64,000 nt of DNA, from contig CAJNOQ010000034.1 in assembly GCA_905250885.1 (NCBI GenBank), forward strand, positions 1 through 64,000. The letters are read 5' to 3'. Both the position numbers and the translations under genes were made by a program. Below the pieces are notes generated by a model. The model was not told the DNA's origin. It saw nothing but the letters and a program-made list of their open reading frames with translations, and did no database searches. Shown in pieces: positions 45,483 to 62,394 of the stretch. This DNA comes from Didymodactylos carnosus. Taxonomy: Eukaryota; Rotifera; Eurotatoria; Philodinida; Philodinidae. How positions within the stretch are numbered: position 1 is the first letter of the stretch; the number at the start of each line of letters is the position of its first letter.

Positions 45483-46479
45483 TAACGGGTAAGGCAAAAG
45501 TTCTACATTAATTGTTTTTAATACAGCGTTGGAATGGAATATCCTAGAGGCTTTATACTTTTTTTGTTAGAAAGAGTAACGTGTCTAGTACAAAAATATA
45601 TAAAAGTATTTGTAAATCGAATATAGAACTGCTATTATTCGATTGCTATATTCGATTTACAAATACTTATTTCCAACTGCTCTACCAACAAATTTCATAT
45701 ATAAAAATATTTGATCGAAAATGTTTGCCGAAGGCCACAAAAATCTTTGAACAAAAGGCATAGGAAAACTGTTCCGTAACCTTTTCGAATTGAGAAAAAA
45801 CTCTACCGAATTAGAAAGGTTGTCTTTTTTTTTTCGTTTTCTTCCGAGTTTTATAATGTAAGGATAGGATACTATTACTGTATAAAAAAGAAATGTTTTA
45901 TAACGGTCGAAATGAGCGCTTTCATAACATTCTATGTTACTATCGATTTTTTATCACTGTCTTTATATGAAAAAGAAAATTTATTGAGTCCTCTACCAAA
46001 CGATATTATTTTGAATAGAACACAGCTGCTCTGTGAGATATTGGGACAAACACTTGTTTTCGTGCTGTAAACGCCAAATTGAGTTTTTAATTAATTTGAG
46101 TTTCAATCACTTAAAAATCAAATCGTTTTCAATTTCTTGTACTCAAGGTCAACTTTTTTAATATCATACGAAAGCGTTCGTTGTAATGAACAACTTCATA
46201 TATATGGTGCTCGAAAACATCGGATGTGGGTATTAAAAAAGGTCAAACAAATATATTTGGATACAAAAATTGTAACCAAAGTTACGGAACAGTTTTCAGA
46301 TGCCTTTTATTCTAAAATTTTTGTGGCCTTCAGGAAACATTTTCAGTCAAATACTTTTATATATTTTTGTACTAGACAATTTACTCTCTCTAACAAAAAA
46401 AGGATATAATTTCTACAATATTCCATCGCAATGCTATATTAAAAACAAAATTAATGCAGAACTTTTCCCTCACCCGTTA
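45483..46479. mobile_element. about 1-kb foldback element with a hairpin insertion
   Basis: The left arm, starting TAACGGGTAAGGCAAAAGTT (45483 to about 45785), matches the reverse complement of the right arm (about 46270-46479, ending AACTTTTCCCTCACCCGTTA) with moderate divergence. The left arm carries about 98 extra bp at about 45600-45697, a separate small insertion with an ATATATAAAA duplication at its edges. The centre has no supported gene. A non-autonomous DNA element, family unknown. Confidence 0.6.
45604..45668. repeat. perfect 22-bp stem hairpin inside the left foldback arm
   Basis: AAGTATTTGTAAATCGAATA (45604-45625) is exactly mirrored at 45647-45668, with a 21-bp loop. It is part of the about 98-bp segment absent from the opposite arm of the host element. 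Confidence 0.7.
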
Positions 46480-47690
46480 GTTTGTATAAAGAGTATGACA
46501 CTTTTGTTTTCTATTTTTCAAATACTTAAATGAAATTTGTAGAATTCATTTTAGATCCAAAAGATAAACGATTTCTATTCTATAAAATTTTCTATATTCG
46601 ATATTTATATACTGTTTTATTATTTGAAAACAAGAGCATAGAGTATAAGGAAAGATAAGAAGCATAACTGGCACAGAAACAAAAGTATCTCGTTCTTCAC
46701 GAGCCTACTATTATTGAACTAAATCCTATAGTACAGTTATCTACGTTTATAAGTTATTTGAAAATAATTATTTTTGAAAATTAAAGCAAAAGGTAGTTAT
46801 ACTTACGGCACTATTAATAATGTGTGTTGATTATGATTACTAACTATATGCAAATAACTATATTTGTAAAAGAAAAAGAGAAAAAGAAAGTGTCGTATTG
46901 TACTGTGTTTCGTTATTATTATTTTAATTGTCTAGGCTGATGCCATATTTTTTCGCAAATACTAAAAGAAAAAGAAAGGCAAAAAAGTGGCGAAAAGATG
47001 GTACATACAGTTTTTTTCGGAAAAAAAAAACAAAAATAATAGAAGAACTGACAAATACATCGATATAGAGGTGTGTATAAGTACAGAAATAGGAAAAATA
47101 AGACAGGCATTTTGTCTATTGCTTAAACATCATTTATAAGATCAAGCAGGAAAACTCAACTCATTTTTTCCTTTTATTTCCAGTAACGCAGAATCAATTT
47201 ACGTTTTTTTCTCTTAATGAATAGTAGTATAGTACGACAGTTTAAAGAAAGAAAAACATTTTCTTTTTCAATAACAAAATAATATATTTTTTCCAAATTA
47301 GACACGATCCACTCTGTTATTATTGAGCGTGTTTTGATATATGAAACAAATACGACCGATAATAAAAAAAACATTTTTATTCCGAATCTCACTGATTACA
47401 ACAAAAAAGTCTCATAAAAAAGAGAGTTTTTCTAAATAGATCCGATATTTATTTTATATTCAATATACCTCCGTACAGTTGATGCTTTTGAAATAACTAA
47501 AACATAGTGTTTAAAATAAAACTGGAAAATAATAATGTTTTGTTTAATCTTAAGCTGGCATCTTGAATAATTCTTTCAAGTTGTATGTGTCGTTTAATTA
47601 TATGCATATCAATCAACCACGACATTTGAAAATTTTTGAACGATAATTCATAGAATATTTTGACACTATAGTCAGCTTTAAAATAGAAAC

Positions 47691-48132
47691 CTTTCGACTT
47701 CTTCATTTTTCATCGTTTTGGCGTGGTATCGGATTTTCCAGGAGCTTCAGCATCAGTTTTCAGTTACCTTTGAAAACATAAAAAATTAATGAAACATAGA
47801 TTATCGATCATCTTGAATTTTGTGGCAATGTTTGTTTCTAGAAAAATCTTCAAAAACCCACTGAAAATATGTACTAGATGATACAACATGCTATTTTCGG
47901 CTATTTTCACAAAAAAATAAAAGATAATAACTGAGTCAAAATTGATTCATACCACTTCAAAACATAAATATTCAGTCTATTTTATCTGCTCAATTTAATT
48001 CTATACTTAAGATCAGTAAACAAATTTGCCAACTTCTAAAGGTTTCTGTAAAACCATTCGAAACATAAGTGTGTTTTGTTTTATTCATTTTTATGTCCAC
48101 GCCAAAACGATGAAAAATGAAAAAGTCGGAAG
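47691..48132. repeat. about 440-bp element with 35-bp inverted ends
   Basis: The left arm, 47691-47726 (ending CATCGTTTTGGCGTGG), is mirrored at 48097-48132 (starting CCACGCCAAAACGATGAAAA) with one to two mismatches. The 370-bp centre is non-coding. MITE-like. Confidence 0.5.
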
Positions 48133-48702
48133 AAGCCTTTGCTTACGAAACGATTTCTCCAAGTCTCCTAATTCAAATACCGAAAATCGCAAGTCTGTAT
48201 CCATCTTCGTTATTGACGAATAAAATAAGTTCAAAAGTTATTCAAAAAGTTTGTGGCCATCTCGTGTTTTAAAAAAAACAATACTTCAGTTCACGATGGT
48301 TAACCTAATTTGAAGAATTTATTTAGTGCTAATTTAGACCTCAGTATTCCCATTCTCTTTCCAGATACGACGACAAATCTACTTTTTCTAATCGAATTCG
48401 TAGCACAGAAACAATTTTCAGAAAAAGCAATATGATTATTATTAATAAAAAATGAAAATATGTAGTTTCTCAACGAATGGCCTGTGTTAACTTCAAGAAC
48501 AAGCAACATATTTCATAGTTATTATAGCAGTTTACATTATATATAACCCATTCATTTTGCTCTTTAACTTGATTGTTCAATAGATAATGCTCTGCAAAAG
48601 TATTAGTGAAAAATAAAATGAAAAACAAACAATTTACGCATATCAATTGACGAATAAAATAACAATGTCTATATGTGAATTATATGTTCAGAAAATGTTT
48701 AT

Positions 48703-48742
48703 TTGTTTGTGTTTGTGTTTGTGTGTGTGTGTGTGTATGTAT
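48703..48742. repeat. (TG)n / GTTTGT microsatellite
   Basis: GTTTGT-type units pass into a (GT)n run of about 20 bp and then GTAT units. Confidence 0.8.
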
Positions 48743-49387
48743 GTGGTGACAGTCAATACAAATATGCACTTAAATAAGAAAGAGAAGAAAAAAAATGTTA
48801 TACAGTGGTTAAAAAGTTTGATAAAATAAATGATAAGCAGAAATAAGTCGAGGATAAAGACTGAAAAAAAGAAAGAAATTCATTAAGTAGGAAGGTGATA
48901 GCTAGCTTCTTTTAATAAGCGGCTTTTGTGAAGAGAAGAAAGAGAAAAAGATCAACTTAACTAACCACACGACTAATACGGATATTTTTGTATGTACAAG
49001 AGAGAAATAATCAAAATAATCAAAAGGACTTGAATAAAATAATGTACAGAGGATTAGTTGATGGTGATAAGATGAGCGTGAGTGAGCGGAGAACGAAAGA
49101 CGTCTGTAATATCATCGAATAAAATTGCATAATAATGAGATGAGAAAGAAGCTCAACCATGATTTTTAAACTTGTTTTGATTTTTTTCTTCTATATATAG
49201 AATTAAATAATGGAATGTTAACTAAAACAAACTAACACATATTCACTTTTTAGTATTAGAGGAGGTGGTGATAGAAAAATGTTAAGTAATCGAGTATTGT
49301 ACATCGATCTTGACAACTAAATCCACTGCCCATCCGTTTTTTGAATGTGGCCAATGGAAGCATATTACAAGATCAAGTTCAAAGAAT

Positions 49388-55357
<5,970 letters not shown>

Positions 55358-56411
55358 CTTTGAAAATGAAAACTACATATACAATTTTTGATAAGTTTTC
55401 TATGCCATATAACAATGATGAAAATATGCGGAATATTATTCAGTTGATAATCAGTTTAATTTTTTAATTATCATGGACCTAAGAAAGATGATATAGTGCA
55501 CTCAGTCTGTTAGGATAACTCATGTTCGAATATTAAAACTAAAAAAGTAATAAAAGGTTAAAATCGTTGACTTTTGTTCTGGAATATGGAAAAAAATAGC
55601 TTTCTAATTCAATTGACAGAATTAACAATATCTGAAAATTTTCTTCAGTTTGTCTGAATCATCTATTTTTTTCAGCTTTCATGATTCATCATATACGCAG
55701 ATATAAATGTGAAATGTCAGAATCTATTTATCTATAGTTGGATGATTTATCATAATATACACCTGGAAGATGCACTGAACTGTAACACACTCATTATTTT
55801 CTTTTGTCCTTGTTATAATAAGAATAAAACGTGATTTTTTCGGGTGATTTGATCGATCGCATAAAGCGTTATACTGATAAAGATAACAACAGCATAAAAG
55901 GAAAACGAAGGCACGTATTTATCGTGATTTGTGTGACACTATTATCTAATTTGATGCGCGCTTTGTTTAGCTCGTCAGAAAGTAACTGTCGAAACGATTT
56001 TTTGTGAAAGAAAAACCAAATACAAACTGATACACTAGATACAAAGAAATATATGAAATATATTCTTAAAAATCAACAGTTTTGAAACAAACTCTATGGT
56101 AGTACAAGTCAACAAAATGTATTTTCGAACACAAAACGCATAAATGAAAACAGACTCCGATTGTTTTTTATGCGTTCTATTTCTATAATGTATATATAAT
56201 GTAATTACATTATGCGTACGTATATTTATGCATGGTATATTAAGTACATCTCTCTCTTAAGATCGTATCTACTTTTCGTATTGATAGAATATTCAATTTA
56301 TGTTAATTTGTTTTAGGGAATAAATAAATAAATGACTCTATAGAGTGATAATTGAGAGGTGGCTTCTCAAAGCAAAGTGATCGTTTAAGATTACTTTTCT
56401 AATTAGATTCT
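55358..56411. other. intergenic, 3' flank of the metalloproteinase gene
   Basis: About 1 kb of AT-rich DNA. No gene or repeat was recognised. Confidence 0.35.
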
Positions 56412-56418
56412 TTATATA
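56412..56418 (+). promoter_or_regulatory. possible TATA box of small secreted-peptide gene
   Basis: TTATATAG lies about 58 bp upstream of the ATG at 56471, a plausible distance for a short 5' UTR. Only a sequence match. Confidence 0.3.
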
Positions 56419-56470
56419 GGAACAGTAGCGCAGGTTATCAAGATTAACAATCACTAAATCATACTACATA

Positions 56471-56677
56471 ATGTTTCTATCAATGTTTATACTGGTGAAG
56501 GCGTTTATACTAGTAGAAAGTTTGACATTTTCTCTAGTAACAAAGCGATTCAGGTGTGGCTTTCGAGATGCTCTACAAAGCTACTCAGAACAGTTTCAAC
56601 CATCTGTTTCAAACCGTCAAGCTAAAACTTCTTTGAATATGAAAAACTTAGTCTTTCAGCAGCTAAAACTTCGATAA
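56471..56677 (+). CDS. possible small secreted peptide, 68 aa
   Basis: A single-exon frame starts MFLSMFILVKAFILVESLTF, a good signal-peptide pattern. A polar, basic mature part follows with one Cys and a KR dibasic site directly after the signal region (LVTKRFRCGFRDAL), ending FQQLKLR. An AATAAA lies about 70 bp after the stop (56747-56752) and a TATA-like element about 58 bp upstream. The layout resembles a prepro-peptide such as a neuropeptide or secreted effector. No family is recognised, and chance occurrence of such a frame in AT-rich DNA is possible. Confidence 0.35.
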   Translation: MFLSMFILVKAFILVESLTFSLVTKRFRCGFRDALQSYSEQFQPSVSNRQAKTSLNMKNLVFQQLKLR

Positions 56678-56821
56678 ACAAACTGAGCTTTTTAAATTTC
56701 CATTACGCTGAAGTAAAATGAAAACTTTCACAAAAACATATAAGTGAATAAAATTTAAAAGAAAAGTTACTAATAAAAAAAAAAGATTGCTTTCGTGATT
56801 AGCTCTTTCCACTTGCTCATA

Positions 56822-58317
56822 TAGATCTGGGCCAATTACGGTTAACTGGTATTTTAGTAACTGGTCATTGATTAACTATTTAACTGATTTACTGGGACAC
56901 CAGTTAACCAATTCTACTAGTTAACTAATTCTAACTGATTATACTATACTCGTCTGGCACAATGGGCAATCTTGGCTTACCATGCGAGCATGCAAATTTG
57001 CTGTATATTCAAACTATTTTTTGGCTTTTGTATTGATCAACATCACTGATGCTACCGTATTTTCTCGAGAAATGGAGAAATCTAAAAACATTTTATGAAA
57101 AATCGCATCAAAGAGACCAACGCTAAAATCTTTCTCTCTTAAAAGGCTTGTAATATACATCATTCGATGCAGTTTGACACGCTGATTCTGAATATGCCAT
57201 GTGGTTTGATTGAAACATATCTCTAGTAGTGTAAATGGATTTTACATCAAATAGCATCGGTGTTTAAAAACTTCGATGGAACCTTACTATGTTAAACTAA
57301 AAGCACATTTTCTGGAAGTTCTGTCAGCATGAAAAGCATCGATTTTATCGTCTATCTTCAAACACCATAAATCTTGGTTAAATGTCCGGATCATTACCTA
57401 CTGTGTCTGGACTAGGAGCCACTCGATAAACCAGTATCTGTATGTATTCTATTGAACAAAATGAAATAGAGATGTACAGTTTTCAGTTCGTGAAAGTCGA
57501 CGCCTGATGACATTGGGTTTAAGGAAAAGCCCATTGTTGCACAGGATGTTTTGAGGAAAAATTAAAAATTTCGTAACGCAAGCCCATGAGTAGTTATTTC
57601 ACCTCAGGCAGCATGACTTGATGGTTATGTTGTTCGTCACGCACTTCAAACGCACTGTATTCGAACCTCGGCGCTAGCAAAATCATGTAATAACCTTGGG
57701 CAAATTACTTATGTCTTAGTGCCTCCAATCACCCATCTGACAGCATACTTACTACGTTGTGACGTACAATACAGTTTCTATGGCTAGTCCCCGTGGCTTT
57801 GCGGTTAGTGAAGTGTGTATGGGGAGCTCAACTAATTGAGAGAAAGAACTCTGCATCAGGCTAACCTTCTAGTCAGAGCTGCAATTGACAACTAGTAACG
57901 AGATGGGTGACCATTTCAGAAGCGTGTCAGCTGCAGAGGAGATATCGGATTGCCCTACACCGATAGCGGTAGCTGCAAGGTGGGGTATTCTTCCTATTTC
58001 ACCTAATATAGATTAGATTTTTAGAGTGCGTTAGAGCTGGGCGATCTTCTCAAAAAAAGGTTCGGGTACATAGCCAACGTACATAGCCACAAGTGACGGT
58101 TTGAAATCCATTTTCCGGTAGATCGACGTCTTCAGATGTCTACTTTCAGGAACTCCTTTCGTTTGAAAGAATACCTACAGACTCTGAAATGGATGGTAGT
58201 CCAGATCAGTATAGTGTGATAGCTTAAAATCAGTTAACTGGTGTTCCAGTGAATCAATTACCGATGATCGATTACTAAAATACCCGTTAACTGTCCTATA
58301 ACTTTAACAGGATCTAT
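56822..58317. mobile_element. 1.5-kb DNA element with about 87-bp inverted ends
   Basis: The left arm 56822-56908 (TAGATCTGGGCCAATTAC, GGTTAACTGGTATTTTAG ... ACACCAGTTAAC) is mirrored with divergence at 58232-58317 (GTTAACTGGTGT ... CTAAAATACCCGTTAACT ... GGATCTA). GTTAAC/GGTTAACCGG-rich ends occur in some hAT-type elements, but no target duplication is visible, so this is only a suggestion. The interior contains a SINE-like segment and no transposase frame. More GGTTAACCGG-type sequence at 58620-58690 may be part of a related copy. Confidence 0.5.
57606..57745 (+). mobile_element. tRNA-derived SINE with L2-like tail
   Basis: An A-box-like TGACTTGATGG (57614-57624) and a B-box-like TATTCGAACCT (about 57658-57668) are spaced as in a tRNA promoter. 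A tail, ACCTTGGGCAAATTACTTAT ... TTAGTGCCTC, follows. It closely resembles the 3' end shared by MIR-type SINEs and L2-clade LINEs in many animals. A second A-box-like stretch (GTGGCTTTGCGGTTAG) lies at about 57790. It is nested in the element at 56822-58317. Borders are approximate. Confidence 0.5.
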
Positions 58318-58706
58318 CCTTTGTACTGATTTGGTCAATGTGTATTGTTACAGTTGCCACTTATTGTGGATGCTCAGTTACAAGTTTTGAAGGTTAGGAA
58401 TGAAGAAGCAATATATCATCGACATATTTCCAAAGTTAGTTAGTATTTGGATACATTATGACAATTTTGAAAACGTGGATGATCACACAGTCAAATTCGC
58501 TTTATTATTAGACATGTTTCTGTTAATTATCAGAAACCTTCTCCTTAAGCGACAGTTCGCGAGGCTTACAGCTGTTATTACAGTTGGAACCATAGCAACA
58601 CCACATAAAAACCAACGGTTAAGTCCCCAGTTAACCTGAAATAACCGCGGTTAACCGACCGTTTTTCTGGTTAACCGGGCGCTTAACTGTCTGTTTTTTA
58701 TGCGGT

Positions 58707-59981
58707 CTTGTTCTGTTCTCTATTTTAAAATTCCGAGTTTCATATGATTGTTGAGCGTTTTAAGTGCATGAAATAAGCGAAAACTTAGATAAAACGGTAA
58801 TTTACCCTTGCTGCTTTTCTTGAATCATGAAAAAGTATTTAATAAAACGTGATACTCCGTAGTGTTTTATAAGCTGAAGATTGAAGGAGTGTCATGTGAC
58901 TTACTGGAGTGGCTTACAAGCTGTTTCACTGTCAGTGAAATACCGCAGAGTACAGGTGGTCAGACTACCTGTGCTCTGTGGTTGTTATCAATAAAAAATC
59001 TAGATCACTACCATTCAAAAGAGGAATTCCTTACGGCTGCATTCTTTGTCCTCTGCTATTGTCCTGTTTATTGACAATACTTGTTTGATGTAGAACCAAA
59101 CATGAGACTTCTAACAACAATACAACAATGCCAGAATTACACTATAAATCAATCTTATGATCAATATCTTATCTACCTGACATCCTTTTAGTGTGTTCAT
59201 GCGTATCTTTCTTTTATTTTCGTTCTTATATCATTTTCGTATCTCTTAACCGTTCTATTATATATTCAACTCTAACAACATGTAATGGGTTTAAACCGAT
59301 TTGATAACACATAAATAAGTTTAAGCTAAAGCAGGATGTGAATAATATGAATAAAATGACAGAATGCGTGGCTGACATAGTAATGAAACAGCGTACAGAT
59401 GGAATAATCTCATCTGGTCAACCAGTTTCATATCGACACTTATTCATTCGAATAAGTGAACGAGAAATGATCGTATACTTTAAAAACCAAAAGTTTTATT
59501 GCATAAGGGAGAAACTTGTGAATGTATCGATTCAGATGCCCAAGAAATTGTTTATATTATAATTGGAAAACAAATAAAGTTTTCAAGCGCAAGTTTTGTT
59601 CAGATACGAGCAGAAACATATCGTAGAACATCGCCAATATCAGTTTTCTTTGACAATAAAATAATTTGGGTCAAAACTAACGCTTTCAAAAAGTTGATGA
59701 ATTTCTGGACTCATTCCAGGATCTCATGTCAATGTAAAATAGTTCATTTTGTAGACAATTGATCGCTCTACAATCTGCGTTAAAACTGTTCTAGTATAAT
59801 ACACTTTGGCCGCGTGGTAACTATTTTAGTGGGAAAACCAACTTTCTTAGTCTGAAAAATTTGAATTTTTTTGACCATGAACTGATGACTTGGACCTCTT
59901 AGAACTAGCTTATCTTGTCCAACTTTTTTGCTCGCTGGATTCATGTGAAACTCAGAATTTTAAAATAGAGAACAGAACAAG
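58707..59981. repeat. 39-bp inverted repeats enclosing 1.2 kb
   Basis: CTTGTTCTGTTCTCTATTTT then AAAATTCCGAGTTTCAT (58707-58743) is mirrored at 59943-59981 with two mismatches. The enclosed DNA contains an RT-like LINE remnant and a 74-codon frame of unknown origin (59338-59562). Either the ends of a DNA transposon or an inverted duplication. Confidence 0.5.
58806..59090 (+). mobile_element. LINE reverse-transcriptase remnant
   Basis: A plus-strand frame reads YKLKIEGVSCDLLEWLTSC, the RT palm segment usually written 'LLYKLK..GvsG.Ll.Wl.syL'. The upstream part (NHEKVFNKT) fits the 'DfeKAFDkV' motif. About 95 bp later another frame reads KRGIPYGCILCPLLLSCLL, matching 'sGVPQGSiLGPLLFliyin'. The two motifs are in different frames and a stop interrupts the first, so the copy is inactive. 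The YxDD motif is not seen. Jockey/CR1/L2-like clade. Confidence 0.65.
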
Positions 59982-61383
59982 AAAAAATTAAAATACGACA
60001 GAAGTCGATTTTTTATGGGGCTTTTTGTAAAAAATCCCTAACTCAATCAATTTTAGGCTCTAACATCTAAAAATTTGGGTTTCTGAGTAAATTTGAACCC
60101 TTTATCGAATGAGATCATAAAAAGCGTTTTAATTTTTGATCGTGATCATCCTACGCGTACTTAGAGTAATGCTTCATACGCCGGCGAACCGTCTCTTAAG
60201 TAAAGTCACGTTTTCAAAACAAACAATAAAAATGTAATTGTTAGCAAGGTTATAAACATGAATAAACGTATAGTAAAGAAATATTCTTAACATTCTTTGC
60301 TATGTCCCTCAGGATAAAGAATAATCTTTGTTTATTGTCTATTTTCATATTTTTGTTATCCATAGCTCAAAGTGACTTCGTTGTTCGTCAGTCTGATATC
60401 GAGGCGTTGTACTAAGAGTTTTAGTAGAATGAAAGACACAAAATACGAATAGAGAATTTCTCTCTTTGTACTTTGCGTTTTTTATTCTCTGGGAAAATTA
60501 ATCAGTACCAAACTCAGATAAATCGGTTCTTGTTTGTCAAAAACCTTCTACTAACGCTTTTTTCAGGGAAACTTTAACATCGCTTCGCTTTAACAAATAG
60601 ACATTTTATGCGGTTTTTGTCTTAAGAACGAAACAAACCAAGTTTAACTATACACATAATCCGTTTGCTGTTTCAAACGCATAAATAAAGATGACAAAAG
60701 AATTCAAAGTACAGGGTGAAAGTGTCGTTTTAGAATTACGAAACAGACTATTCTTATTCTGATACCTTGTTGGAGATTTAGGAAAATTTTAGATAAATAA
60801 AGATGTGCTATATCTCTAACTCAGCCTGATTGTACATTTGCGTTTAATTATTTTATACAAAGAGGATTTTACCACAATAGCTTATTCTCTTCCATTCATA
60901 AAATCAATCATTTCATTGGCCATCGATTTTCTTGTACTGAAAAAAATCTTTCTCTCTCGGTTTTTTTTCCTACGGAATTAATATCTTCAATTGTGGTTTA
61001 ATAGAGGAAAAGAGACGTTTGGTCATGCATGAGGGAACGAATGACTGATTTGTCCTGTAAGTTGAAGGACTTTCAATGGTTTTCTTTTTGGACTGTACAC
61101 GCAGCGTTTTGGTGGTAAGATAATGTTTTTTCTACGGACGATGTCTATAGGCCAAGGTAAGGTCTCCGCTCTGCATGAGAAGAAAAAAACGCATCAATTC
61201 GGTAAGTGGTATATATGAGGTAAAAAAAATGTTTAAGGTGGAGCCACCGCAATTGATCACTTTGTGAAGAAAAACCAGAAAATTACCATATATTTTTTCA
61301 CCTGCGATATCTATATTTCTCTCTCTCTCTCTCTCTCTTTCTCTATTTCTCTCTGAAAAATAATCTTTATTATCTTCATTTCC
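59982..61383. other. intergenic, upstream of proline-rich gene
   Basis: AT-rich DNA. A (CT)n microsatellite lies at about 61316-61340. No gene was recognised. Confidence 0.35.
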
Positions 61384-61416
61384 TATATAAACGATGCATT
61401 TTTCATAGTCAGATTG
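61384..61416 (+). promoter_or_regulatory. TATA box plus initiator
   Basis: TATATAAA (61384-61391) is followed about 27 bp later by an initiator-like TCAGATT (A at about 61411). The predicted 5' UTR is about 80 bp before the ATG at 61494. The spacing fits a classic RNA polymerase II core promoter. Confidence 0.55.
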
Positions 61417-61493
61417 CGCTCAGAAATCCGAAAGTACGACGACAAAGACGCATCATATAATCTAGTATTATTATCAGTAGAGAAAACTAAAAA

Positions 61494-62394
61494 ATGGTTG
61501 CCATTGACAAAATTGGTTATAATTATCCATCAGTTCATTTAAATGATTTGATCAATCAAACATTAGCTCAAAAAGTTCATCATGAACAAAATGTTTCACA
61601 TGAAGCACCAAAAAATGATGTATCAAGCAAAATTTCACCACAACAATTTGGACTTGATCATAATCCATCTTTACAATTTGCAACAAAAGGTGGCGGATTT
61701 GTTCAAGTATTTGGTCCATTAAAAACACCCGGCAATGATAAATTTTTTCAAGATCCAAATCCAGTAGTTATTCGACAAAAATCAAAACCGGTTACATATG
61801 TTCAAAAAGTTTCACTGGCTTATTATAAACCACCAGCACCACCAGCACCAGGTCCAGTCATAATTAAAGAAGTAAGTGTCTTTGTGATATTTTTTAGAAC
61901 TTTTCAACTATCCATTAACATTTAGGTACGTCCACCTCAACAACCAGCCCCACCACCGCTTTTCGTACGAATTCAACCACCACCACCACCACAACAACCA
62001 CCTCTTGTCATCAGGGAAAACCCACCTCCTCGTCCAAAACATGTGCCAGTAAGTGATTTCACCAGCTTCTAATTATACAGCGATATTTAAAGAAGATCTA
62101 CATAGGCAAAGAAAAGATTTTTTGAACGGACATATCGACTTTGATTCACTATAGACAATATTGATTACGTAAGGCTTGCTTTTCTTGTCGAAAGGATATT
62201 ACATGAGTATAAAAACATTCTGTTCAAGATAATTGGATTTAAATGTATTTTTAATCTTTTAGGCAACAGTTGTGACGAAGATGTTACCAAATATGCCTCC
62301 ACCACCACCAAGAGTCATTGTACGTAATGCACCCAACAAAGAAGTGGCTGCAAAAATCGCATCCGCTTACACTAATGGTTTAAACTCAAACTAA
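61494..62394 (+). CDS. proline-rich protein, 210 aa, three exons
   Basis: Exons: 61494-61871, 61926-62048 and 62263-62394, all phase 0. The N-terminal half (MVAIDKIGYNYPSVHLNDLI...) is mixed polar; a GGGFVQVFGPLKTPG segment lies near residue 65-80. The second half alternates proline blocks (KPPAPPAPGP, QPPPPPQQPP, MPPPPP) with short beta-prone repeats of the type VVIRQ, LFVRI, LVIRE, VIVRN. It ends AAKIASAYTNGLNSN. No signal peptide or TM. I do not recognise a family. The poly-Pro/valine-rich repeats suggest a structural or scaffold protein, possibly binding profilin, WW or SH3 domains (inferred). The strong TATA/Inr promoter suggests regulated or high expression. Confidence 0.7.

Larger units (their letters stand above)
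46480..49387. other. gene-poor stretch upstream of the metalloproteinase gene
   Basis: AT-rich DNA with an inverted repeat at 47691-48132 and a TG-rich microsatellite at 48703-48742. No gene was recognised. The last few hundred bases should contain the promoter of the metalloproteinase gene. Confidence 0.35.

Noticed and set aside
58400-58639. 79-aa frame next to the GGTTAACCGG-rich region, considered as a transposase piece
   Set aside because: No motif of hAT or other transposases could be identified with confidence.
59338-59562. 74-aa frame MNNMNKMTECVADIVMKQRT
   Set aside because: It lies in repeat-derived DNA with no homologue I recognise, and was left as part of the inverted-repeat segment.
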